DNA of 64,000 nt. It comes from Lentinula raphanica (taxonomy: Eukaryota > Basidiomycota > Agaricomycetes > Agaricales > Omphalotaceae). Shown here piece after piece: positions 50,286 to 62,544 of this stretch. The notes under the pieces were generated by a model. That model did not search any database. It was not told the origin of the DNA and worked only from the letters and a program-made list of their open reading frames with translations. Both the position numbers and the translations under genes were made by a program. The stretch's first letter is position 1, and each line of letters begins with the position of its first letter. The stretch lies in contig JANVFP010000015.1 of assembly GCA_027919835.1 (NCBI GenBank), forward strand, positions 868,001 through 932,000, written 5' to 3'.

Positions 50286-50370
50286 TGAACTTGGGCGGCA
50301 TCCTCAGTGTTCCTCCTCACTGAGTTTGCCAAATCCCACGCAACTGAGTCGCGACCTCAGCGCACCAACG
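50286..50370. other. Flank of element W
   Basis: Continuation of the sequence interrupted by element W. No gene is recognised. Confidence 0.25.
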
Positions 50371-50377
50371 CCGGACC

Positions 50378-50690
50378 TGGACATCAAATTTTAAACTTCT
50401 TGCTGCTTCCCTACCGTCTGCCATACAGTTCATTATCTTGGTTTTTTCCCTTTCTCCTTGCCTTTCATTGGATCTGGGGGATCCAACACATCAAATCTTG
50501 AACTTGCCGGCGCTTTCCTACTGAACAGTTCATGATTCGTGGTTTTTTCCTGAGTCTCTCCTTACCTTTCGTTGGATCTGGGCGATCCAACACCATCAAA
50601 CCTTGAACTTGCTGCTTCCCCACTGAACAGTTCATCATCGTGGCCTTGTCCCTTTCTCCTTGCTTTTCGTTGGTTCTGGGTCAAGTCTAA
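50378..50690. repeat. About 110-bp tandem repeat, three imperfect units
   Basis: The words 'CATCAAA-CTTGAACTTGC', 'TACTGAACAGTTCAT', 'GGTTTTTTCC' and 'TTGGATCTGGG-GATCCAACA' recur in order at about 50380, 50487 and 50595. The array lies 150-450 bp upstream of the zinc-finger gene, so it may be part of its promoter region. Confidence 0.75.
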
Positions 50691-50834
50691 CTAGCAATAT
50701 GATGTCTAAACAGCTCATGAAGAATGCACTCAGGCTGTTCATCTCCACTTTATAAAACACGAAATCTCTTTGCTTTCTTTCTCCACTTCAATATTCTGCA
50801 ATCCTCAACCAAAGTCCCATTGTTTTCCGAAAAA

Positions 50835-51462
50835 ATGGAGAAGTTCTCGTACGGTGCCATCCTTGTCAGCGCTGAGCGAGCACAAATTCTAAACCTCTCT
50901 AGGCCGGACCAAGTAATGAACTCGTTTGTTTATTGTTGTAACCGCGCAATCCAATTCGAGGGGTACGTACTACCTAGTATCATCGTTGGCCGAAACTGAT
51001 CACTCATTCTTGCTTTAGCTACACAGTAATGCCGTGGGCCTTCGATGCCTGGTACAAGGATTGCAGCTCTCACTTCAACGGGGAGGAAGCACAATTCGAA
51101 ACTTGGTTCTGGCAGTTTTTCTACAACCGCCCATCGCCGGAGGATCGTCTTCGTCTCGATTTTCCTCTCCGTCCCGTAACCAACGTTGACAAGAAAGGTT
51201 CATATCCTTGCTACTTTTTTGATTGCGAGCATTCGAATAATAAGCCCTTCCTTTCGAAGCAGTCACGAAATGGTGAGCATAATTTTTCTGAGAGTCATCG
51301 CGTATAGCTGAAGCAAACGAAATTCTTTCAGTCCATTTCAAGTCAGTCCACCTTGGCAAGCGCTTCCTATGCCCTAATGGGTGCGGCGACGATTTTGCAT
51401 ATCAGTACTGTGCAAAGAGACATTCCGAGAATTCGTGCAAGAAGCGCAGGGAGGGTGTATAG
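50835..51462 (+). CDS. Small C2H2-type zinc-finger protein, 3 exons, 170 aa
   Basis: Exons by eye: 50835-50962, 51019-51272 and 51332-51462, all GT-AG and in frame to TAG. The N-terminal two thirds are acidic and aromatic ('TVMPWAFDAWYKDC', 'FETWFWQFFYNRPSPEDRL'). The C-terminal third has two Cys/His clusters. The first is 'YPCYFFDCEHS' with 'VHFKSVH' across the last intron, a C2H2 spacing. The second is 'FLCPNGCGDDFAYQYCAKRH' ending in further Cys and a basic tail. Nucleic-acid binding is a reasonable guess, but no target is known. The ATG gives the longest frame. A CCAAT-like or TATA motif was not identified. Confidence 0.7.
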
Positions 51463-52055
51463 TAGTAGCACACCAATGAAGACCATCATTGTTTGGTGGA
51501 AAAGGTGGGCTTGGACTTGGATGTAAGGGCTCTCTACACTTCCCTTACCCCCGTCACGACTCACGTCTGCTGTTCCGATCTGTCTTCTTGTTCTGTATGT
51601 TATCTCTCATTCTCATTCCTCAATCTCATCTCGCCTTCTCGATGTACTTACAATATCTCATATGATTACCGCTAGACTGACTCTTATATTCTGTATATTA
51701 TCTCTGAGTCTCGTCTCGCACTCTTGATGTACTCACAACGTTATCTCGTATATTTACTCATAGACCAGCAAGTTATATTCTGCTCTTAACTCAGCGCGAT
51801 AACCCCTACGCTACGTGCCCATAATAGGTATTGGACTCCATGAGTTATTGTCGGTCGTGAAGGCATGCTGTTCAGTCTGATGATTTGTCGTCGGCAGAAC
51901 GAATGAACGAAACGAAACTAACGACGGATTGCAACCGTTGACTTCGAGGAAGAAAGAAAACAGCTTATAACATTTTAGATTACATTCCATAGTATGATAT
52001 ATTCGGTATATTTTCCTCCTAGTACCTACCATCCCTAAAACGCAAAGGCGAGGCC
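51463..52055. other. Intergenic between convergent genes
   Basis: Lies between the ends of the zinc-finger gene (plus) and ALG12 (minus), so it should hold both 3' UTRs. Two similar stretches ('TGTATGTTATCTCTCATTCTC' split as TGTATGTTATCTC/TCATTC at about 51594, and 'TGTATATTATCTCTGAGTCTC' at about 51695) form an imperfect duplication of about 90 bp. No gene is seen. Confidence 0.5.
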
Positions 52056-55000
52056 TTATCGTCGTCCATATATCCACAACACCGGTTTCCTCTTCATGAT
52101 CCCTCTCATCAAAACGACATCCTTCAACCACCCGCTAACACTCCGCTTCCGGTTCCCACTCTCATTCGCACTCGCAGTTCCACCCCAGCTCCAATTCGAT
52201 TTCCCCATCTCCGTCCAATCCCAGCACCAGCCCCATCCAACTTTCCCAACCAGATCCTCCATCGTCTCTAACATCCTCTCCAATACGCCTTTTATCCCCT
52301 CCATTATGCCTACCGCCTCTTTCCCTTTGTCCTCGTCATTTTGCACCCCTCCTCGGAAGACCTGCACAAAAGCCTCCCTGAGCACCCGTACAGCCGCGCG
52401 TACGCCCTCTTTTATCACCCGACCGACCCCCTTCGCAACCCCTTTCCCAAACTCAAACACCTCAAGCGCCTTTTCGGAGATCCCAGGTGGAATAGTGGTG
52501 TAGATGACTCCGACGAGTTTCGTCTCGTCAACGTAGACGACATCGATATCGTCTTCACTACCACCACCCGCACCGCCAACAGCAGCAGCAGAAGCAGCAG
52601 AAGGAGAAGAAGGAGCAACACCACTCCCAGTGGCACCACCCAACCCAGCACCAACGACCTTCCATATCCTCATCCGACTCCTCATCTCCACTGGACTCAT
52701 TTCGGAAATCAAGTGCGTGATGTCTGTGTTCCGGGAGAGATCATCGATGGTTTGGTTTTCTGTTTTGTCGTATACTGTCCATGTATAGGGAGAGTTGGGA
52801 GAGGAAACCCAGGGAGGCGAGAGATACCAGGGGATATGGGTGTTGTGAGTGGTCGACGTGGTGCTGGACATGAGAGAGGAAGGAGGAAACGGCGGAGCGT
52901 GTTCTTGTAGAAAGAGCGAAGCACCGGATTGGGCGGCTAGATTGGCGATGTGGACGTGGTACGCTGAAACCATCATCATAATCAGAACCAAAACCTCTTC
53001 AAGAACAAAGAACCACACGTACGTTTTCCATTCGGAACGATCAGCTCATCGAACCTCCTCAGCGCCTCACCACCTGGATAGTTCCCTATCGACGCCACCG
53101 TTGTAACGACTGTCTTGAGGACGTTGAGGAGGATCATGCCATAGAATATGAACGAGAGCAGGGTGGATTTTTTTGATTTTGATTCGTTTCGCTGGGTCGT
53201 CCTAGGATAACACAAGATCAGTAAGACGATAATGATAATGAAAACGAAAACGAAAACGAAAGTGGGAACAAAAAACAAAAAAGAGAGAGAGGACTCACAT
53301 CCACTCCCCAACCCTCGCCGCACCCACATTAACAACCGGGACGACATACACAACGAACCGCCACTCCTTATGCCCTAGGAAACTGATGATACCCACGAAC
53401 GCTACGTAGGGCAGGAGCATCTCGCGGATCGTGGGGTCGAGAATACATCCGAAGATGGAGAGCGGGAGGGAGGAGAGCAGGAGTTTGAGGAGGAGGGGGA
53501 TGTAGGTGTATATTGGGGAGGTCTGGGGTGTTGAGTTAGTCGTGAGTGAGAGACGAAAAAGAGGGAAGAGAACGAAGGATGGGAAGGACTGGAAGGAAAA
53601 GGAAAAGCAACGCACCCCCCATTGGGAACTATTCCCTTCAACTACATTAAACAAGATCCCTTTCGCCTCTGGCCAAACCAGTTCGCGCCAGAAAAACGAA
53701 TCAACAGCGACAGTCGTAGCTATCATCCACCATGAGCACACAAGTACACGAATAAATGAACCAAACCAAAACAGACCTATCGACACCAACCCAACCCCCA
53801 TCCCGACCCAAATCACCCTCCAGAAACCCACATAGCCCAACGCCAAACTCTGCAACACCACAGGTCCTAACAACAACACGACCTCCGCACGGAGCACAAC
53901 GGCCGTGAAGACCAACAACGCGATCGCTCTTTCTATGTTCGTTGACCTCGTAGCTTGTTGGCATTTTTGGCATTGTTCTGATTGTTGGGATTGTTCCGTC
54001 GAAGGGGAGTTCGATGAAGAAGTGGTGCTGGTGATAGTCGACACCTGCAACTCCTTCGTTGGATTCGGGTTTGGTGAAGTAGTGGTGGTCGAGGTATTCG
54101 ATATGTTCGATGTAGTCGTCGCATTCGACGTGCTCGTAGAGGTCGAGGTATTCGAGGTATTCGACGTGTTCGTCGTATCCGACTCCTCCCTCGAGTCCTC
54201 CAACTCCGGTGGACTCGAAGTACTCGATTCGCCCGTGTCACTAGGCGCACTCGGGCTACTCGATGCGCTCGATGCGCTTGATTCCCCCCATACCTCCTCC
54301 GGCGTATTCCACGGATTCTCCTCCTTCATCTCCTCCTTCACTTCCTCCTTCAACTTCTGCGACTCCTTCGACAGGCTTGCTTCACTCGGTTGACTCAATT
54401 CGCTTGAATCACTCGGGGCACTCGACACCTCCAGCGTATTCGACTCTTTCGGCTTTTCCGATTCAGTCGACTCTTTGGACTCTTTGGACTCTTTCAACTG
54501 TTCCGATCCAATCAACCCTTTCACCTCTTTAGATTCCCCACTCGCCCTCTCCCTCCCCTTCCCTACAACCCCCACCCAGATCCCCGAAACGACATTGACC
54601 ACGCCAAACGCATACATATTCGGGATCGTCCTGCTCATCCAGAACGGGACGTGGAACTGACTCAGTGTCAGCAGAGTGAAACACCAACTTGTCCGGGGGC
54701 CAAAGCGGCGGGAAAGTGAACGACGGAGGAAGGAGAGGGAGAGGGCGTTGAGTGTGGAGAGGGTTATGCGGACTAGAACGGAGGAAGGTCAAAGAGACAA
54801 AGGACAAAGGACAAAGGACAAAGAGAAAAGTCAGAACACTTCGTTCCATCAAGACAAAGGAACACACAGACCTATAACCTGCAAATGATACTTCTTCGTC
54901 ACAAACCCCAGCAGATTCAACACCCATATCACCGGGTACGATACCCCAGCCAACACAAGGCTTCCGATGAATGTTCGAGGGACTGGGCCGGGGAATTTGA

Positions 55001-55406
55001 AGTGGTCGTACTAAGTGTATGTATGTAGAGTTGAGATCCATTGTCGTTGGGAGATTTGGAAGATGTGAGTGGCACGATCCGTATTTCGTGGTTTGGTATA
55101 TTTCGTAGATTTCACATAGAAAGATAAACGAATGTTATGAGTCAGTCAAACGCGAAAAAAACAAAGGAAGAAACAAAGAAAGAGTTCCTTCCTTCCTCAA
55201 CGTCCTCCATTCAAGAAACTCATCCACTCATTCATCCAAGGTTAACGAACACTCACACAATCAACCCCTTCCCTCGTCCCAACGCCATACATCAACACAT
55301 CGTGTACCGCGTGGAGATTGAAGCTTTCTTCGACTTTGGTGTATGGAGCAAGGTAGACGTGGAGGTAGCCCAGGAGGAGGATCGCGATGTCCTCGAGGAT
55401 GGACAT
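52056..55406 (-). CDS. ALG12: ALG12, dolichyl-P-Man:alpha-1,6-mannosyltransferase (GT22), 6 exons, 918 aa
   Basis: ER-membrane mannosyltransferase that adds the eighth mannose to the dolichol-linked N-glycan precursor. Exons by eye: 55406-55257, 55010-54872, 54772-53616, 53522-53299, 53201-53023, 52963-52056, all GT-AG and frame-consistent. Family motifs: 'PYTKVEESFNLHAVHDV' (residues 21-37), 'YDHFKFPGPVPRTFIGSL' (51-68), 'LTLSQFHVPFWMSRTIPNMY', 'AVDSFFWRELVWPEAKGILF', 'GHKEWRFVVYVVPVVNVGAA' and 'HIANLAAQSGASLFLQE'. Many hydrophobic segments fit a multi-pass protein. Two insertions are unusual: about 200 residues rich in Ser, Thr and Glu near residues 170-370, and about 160 residues near 725-890 before the conserved end 'LMRGIMKRKPVLWI'. 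Typical relatives are much shorter. Confidence 0.92.
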
Positions 55407-55841
55407 GGGTCGTGATTATAAATGATGATTATATGCTAATCAGATATGAGAGCGGAAAGATGAGAGATGAGATGAGAGATGAGAGAAAGAAAAGGTTCTA
55501 CTAGAACGAGTCGGGAGTGGCACATTTCAAGTGAGAATACGATCACGGGATGCGCTTTGACCCGGCCCATTACACGGAACGGAAATTCGGAAACGCGCCG
55601 ATGAACGTCTTCACAGTTCACTTATAAGTCTGCCAACGCGTTTCCTGTCCAAGTACTGGAGTCGACTGATGAGGCCAACCATAGATATGATTAAGACAGG
55701 TAACAGTATCTACTATGTATACAATACGAGCCCCGCTCAAGAAACAAGCAATAAATATGTTCCTGATACAACACAGTTAAGTAACATCGTGATTCGTGAT
55801 ATCCCACATCACCCAAGACGATAGCGTCGAGGACAAACCTC
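55407..55841. other. Intergenic between ALG12 and the kinase cluster
   Basis: ALG12 5' flank and the 3' flank of kinase copy 1. A GAGATGAGAGATGA purine repeat lies at 55455-55495. No gene is recognised. Confidence 0.4.
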
Positions 55842-57451
55842 TCAGTGAAGCGGTTCCGGACACGGTATAGCACCCCTTCCCAACAACACCATCGCACCCG
55901 TCCACAACACATGATAACCCCCACAAAACGGCTTGGTCACTACAAATTCACTTCTCTTCACCGCCCTCGAACGTACCTTCCACCAAGATAGCCCTCCAAC
56001 AATCTCGCTGAAGCGCGATGCAACTTCATCCATCGTCGGCCGTTTAGCAGGGTCATCCCTAATCATATATGTGACAAGCGGTCTAAGAAACTCGAACCCC
56101 GACACTCCAGGTTCATACATATGTGGATCACCCTTGAGAGTTCAGAGTCGAGTTAGTACAGACTGTCAGGTATTGCGTACTAGGCGTTATTCAGGAGTCA
56201 GAGACACCACTTACATCAAGAAACGAAGTCCGTATAAGATTTCCCAACAAAGACACATCAGTAGCGAACGGATCGCACGGGATTCCCTCCAGACCCTCCG
56301 GAGGAGTGTATCCTCCAGATCTGAGTGCGTATTCCAAAGGTCGCGACTGCGAAGAATCAGAGTCATACATCCTCGAAAGTCCAGAATCAATCAGATAATA
56401 TCTCGGAGGAAGACGGGTCCGAGAATGATGCAGCGCCCGGGCAGCGCCCTTCCAGTCCAGTCGTATCGTTTCTTGGGTTTGATGGGATGATAAGTAGGGT
56501 CGGGTGTACATCGAGGTTGCGTCCATAGCCATATTATTCATAGAGCAGAGTCTGGAGGAAAAGAATAAGATTAGACTAGAGTGAGGAAGTTCCGGATGGG
56601 CAATGGCCCTATAACTGAGTAAGCCCTAGGAATGATCAAGAGCTTAAGTACCTGTGTGCAACATTATTCTCGTGCATAAACTGCAAGCCCTATCAATCGA
56701 CGGCTGTTAGAACACTGAAACAGTTGAAAGGAGAGAGAGAGAGCACAACAACAAACCTCAATCATCTCCCTAAAAAACTGAACACCCTCCCCGACAGTCC
56801 GAAACCTTGGATTCATCACCGGACGCATCCACTTCATCACCAGAATCTTCTCGTTCTCTTCGTTGGGAACCGGTAACACTTCAATCACGCGAACACAGTG
56901 ATTAATTGACATTGTTGCCATTGGCCTCGTCAGAGAAAAATGTGGCGATTTGATGTTCTTCACCGGTACCAAAGTTGGGGAACAATTTCACATGTTTCAG
57001 TGCTATGACAAGGGAATCTGAAATGCGGAGGGCGTCCATGATATACGCATGCTAAATTCTAATAGTTGGTGTGGTGTTCAGTTAGCGAACGGTAGCGCCA
57101 CACGAAAAAAACACAAAACACAAAACGTAAACATACAATCATCCTCTGCCCATCCTCCGCACCAAACTGTTCCAACGGGTCCTTGCGATCATACGAAGGT
57201 TCCCAACCAGGTCGATATCGCGGTCTCATCATGTACCCGTGGTCTTTCAAGTACTCAAAGTGGTTGATCCACCATTTGTCGTTGAGTGTGAGCCCGTTGG
57301 CGTCATGTTCTGGCAGGGGCACATTGGTATCGAGGCCCAGCAGCTTGGTGTGGTGTCGGTCAGGATCACCGATGTTGGAGGCATGCCAGATAGTAGAGGC
57401 AGTCCAAAGGTAGTCGAAGTTATGTTGAAGAACGGAGGCGTGAGAATTCAA
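55842..57451 (-). pseudogene. Protein kinase-like gene, copy 1: frameshifted and catalytically dead
   Basis: The same five-exon layout as copies 2 and 3: 57451-57137, 57051-56757, 56689-56652, 56551-56215, 56132-55842. Exon 2 is one base out of frame with the rest: after 'SDEANGNNVN' a stop appears, and the homologous 'NHCVRVIEVLPVPNEEN' continues in another frame. The catalytic loop reads HRLCSMNN where the others have HRDC.NN, and the metal-binding motif is DSG instead of DFG ('YYLIDSGLSR'). The rest is well conserved ('WWINHFEYLKDHGYMMRPRY', 'GGYTPPEGLEG', 'RPTMDEVASRF'). It could still make a truncated product, but it cannot be an active kinase as read. Confidence 0.8.
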
Positions 57452-57459
57452 TATTCGCG

Positions 57460-57900
57460 CTCATGCACAATCTGCGACCATCCACCTAAAAAAACACAAG
57501 GCCAGCGGTTGCTAGCGACCGCCATGTCTCTCAACCGAAATGGGCAGCACGAAAGTGATCGGCTTATCCGCTACAGCTGCCCTACGTGCAGATAATATAT
57601 ACGCAGGTATCCCAATCCTAAGCCACTCGATATCACGAAGTCTCAGCACTGTCTCGCTTCTTCCTATTATTTCTGTGAATATATCTTCCTTCAGCCGGGC
57701 AGAAAAGACGGTCTGCATCACAAGAGATGGATATCGCGCACTGTTTGATCCTTCATCGGGACGTTGCAGTGCAAGAACAAGTGAAGAGGATAGTCGAGGG
57801 AGACACAGCAATGCGAGTCCAAGTAGAGCTAAAGCAACTTACTCATCAAGAGCATTCAAGAAGACATTGGACGTGCCAGCTGGCCAGGAAGGTAGTATGT
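57460..57900 (-). other. Duplicated gene fragment between kinase copies 1 and 2
   Basis: A minus-strand frame (57811-57512) ends 'DIEWLRIGIPAYIL' ... 'AAVADKPITFVLPISVERH'. The DNA is clearly similar to 62190-62380 beyond copy 3 ('TTGCTAGCGACCGCCATGTC', 'AGCCACTCGATATCACGAAG'). I do not recognise the protein. The fragment seems to have been duplicated with the kinase unit and has decayed. Confidence 0.5.
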
Positions 57901-58013
57901 CCGCTGAACGAGTGTGATTGCAATCAGACAGTTATACAAGCAATTCCTCCGATAGATACAGCATTGATAAATCACGATAGCCATAAACGATAGCAGAGAT
58001 GGGGTCAAAGGGG

Positions 58014-59386
58014 TCAACAAAGAGGTTTTGGGCGTGGTATAGCCGGCTTTAGAAGTACCAGCATCGAGATTGTCCAGAATATATGATATGTCGCCCGAAA
58101 CGGTTTCGATAATACGTATTCGCTTTTCTTGATGGCCCTCGAGCGTAACTTCCACCATGATAATTTGTCGACGATTTGAGAAAATTGTGATGATACCTCA
58201 TCCATGGTCGGCCGCTTAGATGGGTCCTCAGCAAGCATATCCATTGCAAGGGGTCTTAGGAATTCGAAGCCGGAGACTCCAGGTTCAGCCAATTCCGGAT
58301 CACCCTGATTGAAAGAGATTGTCAAGTAATGAGCAGGTGTTTTGGAGAGCACATACATCAAGGAATGAAGTCCGTATGAGATTCCCCAGCAAGAACACAT
58401 CGGTAGCAAAAGGATCACACGGTCGTCCTTCAAGACCTTCTGGAGGAATGCAACCTCCTGACATGAGTGCATATTCCGGTGTTCGCGACTGCAAAGAGTC
58501 ATAGATTCGAGAATGTCCGAAATCCATGAGATAATATCTTGGAGGACAACGAGTACGAGAGTGGTGCAGAGCTTTGCCGCTCCAATCATATCGTTTCTTC
58601 GGCTTCATGGGATGAAATGGTCGGGGGTACATTGAGTTTGCATCCATAGCCATGTTATTGATAGAGCAGTCTCTGAAGAAGCTTGGAATGAGTCTCTGGA
58701 CGGCGTAAAGTCAGGAGCTCAGCATACCTGTGCGCGACATTATTCTCATGCATGTACTGCAAGCCCTGTCGACGGCTGTTAGAACCAAAACAATTTCAAG
58801 AACACAAGTACGACTTCGATCATCTCCGTGAAGAATTGAATGGCTTCCCCTACAGTGCGAAATCTTGGACTCATTACTGGGCGCATCCACACCATCACCA
58901 GGATCTTCTTGTCATCCTCATTGGGAACTGGTAGCACTTCGAGCAGACGAACACAGTGATTGCGGGGATGGAGATTGTTGATATCATTGGAAAAAAGTGT
59001 GGCAATTCGAGCTTCGCTGAGTTTGACACGCTTGAACGCTACCGCTAGGGAATCCGACATGCGAAGAGCATCCATAACATCAGAATGCTGGGGAGTAGTT
59101 AGTATACGGTGGCGTAGACATGAAATAGTCAACACACAATCATTGGCTGCCCATCTTCGAAGGGCATTGCTTCGAGCACCTTCTTAGGATTATAAGCGGG
59201 CTTCCAGCCAGGACGGTATCGAGGCCTCAGCATGTATCCTTGTTCCTTGAAATACTCAAAGTGGTTGATCCACCATTTATCGTCGACTGAGAGCCCATTT
59301 TCGTCGAGTGAATCGGATGAAGCTGAGAAGGGCGGCCGAGAACGAATGGGAATTGTATGTTCAAAACTCTCCTCGCTGTTGTTCAT
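58014..59386 (-). CDS. Protein kinase-like gene, copy 2, five exons, 389 aa
   Basis: Exons by eye: 59386-59138, 59087-58812, 58765-58728, 58672-58357, 58304-58014; frame is kept to the stop. N-lobe 'ALRMSDSLAVAFKRVKLS' (candidate VAxK Lys), 'LEVLPVPNEDDKKILVMVW', catalytic loop 'NNVAHRDCSINNMAMDANSM', 'YYLMDFGHSRIYD' (DFG), 'PPEGLEGRPCDPFATDVFLL' and 'EDPSKRPTMDEV'. The order matches agaricomycete kinases of an expanded, poorly studied family. A C-terminal hydrophobic stretch 'WTISMLVLLKPAI' could be a tail anchor. The start could lie further upstream because the frame is open to 59629. Confidence 0.82.
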
Positions 59387-59639
59387 AAACGCGAAGGATA
59401 GACTCTTGAGAAACTGGTTTGAGTCGTAGTTTGGGAACAAACTATGTGGGTCGTTGCCTTTTATTTTTTTGAACAGGTACCCGTGACTGAATAGGACTGA
59501 ATTTGATGGAGAATCTTTGCTCTGGTTCAGTTTTTCTTTTCGAGGTCGGATGTAAAGACATAGGTAGAGAGGAGCAGACCAAAGAGATTCAACAGAGCTC
59601 GAGCTGAGAATAACGGCAAGTAATTTCAAGTAGGAGTCA

Positions 59640-59960
59640 GTGGTGGTGGTCGCTATATGACGCAGAATGTGTGGGCGAGCGGATCACTGATACCGCTCCC
59701 GAGCGCTTGGGCGCTAGAGTAGACTAGCTTTCTATGGTGCGTCCATCATCAGCGAATGGTGAGTGTGCTGTGCTCTACATGAATCTTACTCTGGAATCAC
59801 GACCCAGATTCATGCTGTCCAGCCGACGGTTTCGACCAGTTTGATTTGGCACAGGAATGATAGCAGAGTATCTCGAGGGTGCTGGATGATATGTTGGATA
59901 TTGAGAAGGATCAAGGTATAGTACATACTTACTCAATTCGCCGTTCCTCCACTAGATACA
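59640..59960. other. Spacer between kinase copies 2 and 3
   Basis: Promoter side of copy 2 and 3' side of copy 3. No separate gene is seen. Short words such as 'GGGCGCTAGAG' are not informative. Confidence 0.3.
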
Positions 59961-60011
59961 ACATCGATAATTCACAGTAGCCAAACGATAGCGAAGATGG
60001 GGACGAATGGG

Positions 60012-61390
60012 TCAATGAAGAGGTTTCGGGTATGGTATAGCAGGCTTTCGAAGTACCAACATCGATGTAGTCCAAAATATGTGATAAATCGCGCGAAACG
60101 GCTTGGACAACGGGGCTTCATCTCTCTTGATGGCCCTCGAACGTAACTTCCACCAGGAAATTTTGTTGATGATTTGAGAGAAGCGTGATAAGACTTCATC
60201 CATGGTCGGCCGTTTGGAGGGGTCATCTGCGATCATATCTGTGACAAGGGGTCTAAGAAATTCGAAGCCAGAGACTCCAGGTTTATGCAATCTCGGATCA
60301 CCCTGCGGTCAAGTTTGTTAAGTAACCAGTGAGCATCTTTTGAGAAGCGCGTACATCGAGGAATGAGGTCCGTATGAGATTTCCCAACAGAAACACATCG
60401 GTAGCGAAAGGATCACAGGGTGTCCCTTCAAGACCCTCTGGAGGAGTGTAACCCCCAGACTTGAGCGCATATTCCAGGGGTCGCGTTTGAGAAGGATCAT
60501 ATTCAACTCGTGAATGTCCAAAGTCGATGAAATAGTATCTTGGAGGTCGGCGAGTACGAGAATGGTGTGAAGCTTTTCCGCTCCAATTATATCCCTTCTT
60601 CAGGTCTATGGGATGATACGGGCGGGTGTACATCGAGTTTGCATCCATGGCTACATTGTTCAGAGAACAATCTCTGGAAAATATCAGAATAAGGATCTGT
60701 TCGGCGTCAAGATTGGGGACCTAGCGAACCTATGTGCAACATTTATCTCGTGCATGAATTGCAGTCCCTAGAATCGGCCGTAAGAAATCATAAGATGTGG
60801 AAAAAAAAGAGCACGACTTCAATCATCTCCTTAAAAAATTGAACGCCTTCTCCTACAGTCCGGAACCTTGGGTTCATTACTGGGCGCATCCACGTCATGA
60901 CCAAGAATTTCCTGTCGTCTTCATCGGGAATTGGTAAGACTTCGAGGAGATGGACACAATGATTACGGGGATCGAGCTTGTTGGCATCGTTTGAAAAGAG
61001 TGTTGCAATTCGTTCGTCACCAGTGGAGACCTTGACACGCTTCAATGCTACCACGAGAGAATCCGACATGCGAAGGGCATCCATGACATCAGGATGCTGG
61101 ATAATCGGTGAGCAGTCAGCGAATGGTAGCAATAGACCCCAAAACAAACGTACAATCATTTCTTGACCATCTTCTGCGTCGACCTTTTCGAGCACCTGCT
61201 TAGGATCATAAGAGGGTTTCCAGCCAGGACGGTATCGGGGCCTCATCATGTAACCATGTTCCTTGAAGTACTGGAAGTGGTTGATCCACCATTTGTCCTC
61301 TAGCGTGAGCCCATTTTCATCGGGGGGAGGTAAGGCGCGTAGACGAGGGCCAATGATCTGGTCGAAGTAACTCTCCTCGTTGTTGTTCAT
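60012..61390 (-). CDS. Protein kinase-like gene, copy 3, five exons, 388 aa
   Basis: Exons by eye: 61390-61154, 61096-60815, 60767-60730, 60673-60355, 60302-60012; all in frame. Residues about 20-60 contain 'DKWWINHFQYFKEHGYMMRP'. N-lobe 'LVVALKRVKVSTGDER'; HRD loop 'NVAHRDCSLNNVAMDANSM' (about 183-200); 'YYFIDFGHSRVEYD' with DFG about 236-238; APE-like segment 'GGYTPPEGLEG'; 'DDPSKRPTMDEVL'. Catalytic residues are intact, so activity is plausible. It ends 'FWTTSMLVLRKPAIPYPKPLH', as does copy 2. The substrate is unknown. Confidence 0.85.
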
Positions 61391-62544
61391 AGACTCTAAA
61401 AAAGGAAGCAGTGGGAGTCAGATTCTTGAAGTTCTGGTTTGATTAGTTGTCCGGGAATGAGTTGGTTCGTTTCCTTGTCACGTCGGAACAGGTACCCGTG
61501 ACTGAATCTGGACCGAATTCGATGGATGTTCAGAGCTCGGCACAAGTCCTTCGAGTGAAGTTCAGCCTCTTGTTCATTTTTCGAGATCAGAAATGGAAAC
61601 TCGGGAGGCGAGGGTCAACCTAGTGTGGTCTCAGTCAGAATCACCGATGTTGGAGGCATACTGATCCTGGAAGCACTTACTCAGTAAAACCTCCTTCAAA
61701 GTTTATGAGGCCCGTACCAGTGATGCTTATGGGAGGTTCATTCCACGAATTTAGGTTGAGATTGACGACAGCTAGTATTGTAGTTTGTCTTGCCGCCTCT
61801 TCTTGATCGAGACCTTGCCGCGAATCCTGCTTATTGGGAGTCGTGGAGGAAGTCGAAAAGACTGGAGACTCGGAATGAGAACGTACTAGGCGTAATAAGA
61901 TGCCGAACGGATCAAAGTGATGCCATCATCGGATCGTCCCCTCCTGAGCGCTAATTTTAACGTATGTTGTTCGCGCTCCATCATCTGCGAACTGGAAAGT
62001 GCGTCGAGACTCGAGTTGTTTAGTAAGTGGTATGTTTAATGATACTGTTCATCATAGATCATACTTTGGGACAGATATCTACTCCATTTCGCACCCTTCT
62101 AAGCAATCGAGTCTCGAATCCGCTTGGCCTGCACACAAGGTGACCTGTTTCTCTGCAGACGACGTCCCGCCCACCCTTATATTGAACAAAAGCGAGTCCA
62201 ACGAGTGCTAGCGACGACCATGTCTCTCACCAGAAGTGGACAACACGAAAGTGATTAGCTCAGCTCGCTACAGTCGCCAAATTACACGTAGATCATATTC
62301 GCAAGTCACCCAATCCCACCGAGCCACTCGATATCACCAAGATTCAGCATTGCGCCACTCGACCTGTTATGTTCGTAGCTGAATCCTCTTTCGATTAGGA
62401 AGGGAGGCCGGGCTTCGTCACCACAGGTAGAAGTGGCACATAGCTTAGAGTCCTTGAATCGAAGCTTCTACATACGTGACTCACTGGTAGAACGACGGGA
62501 GAGAGTTTCATTCCCAAAACAGTATCATTTACCATCTGGAGACT
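61391..62544. other. Upstream flank of kinase copy 3 with duplicated remnants
   Basis: 61430-61660 resembles the upstream flanks of copies 2 and 1 ('GGTACCCGTGACTGAAT' also at about 59477; 'ATCACCGATGTTGGAGGCAT' also at about 57365). 62190-62380 matches the fragment at 57490-57660. These support duplication of a unit larger than the kinase gene alone. No intact gene is seen. Confidence 0.5.

Noticed and set aside
52096..54393. Plus-strand frames of 100-190 codons overlapping ALG12
   Set aside because: They are antisense to a gene whose exons, splice sites and conserved motifs are clear. Their composition mirrors the Ser/Thr-rich inserts.
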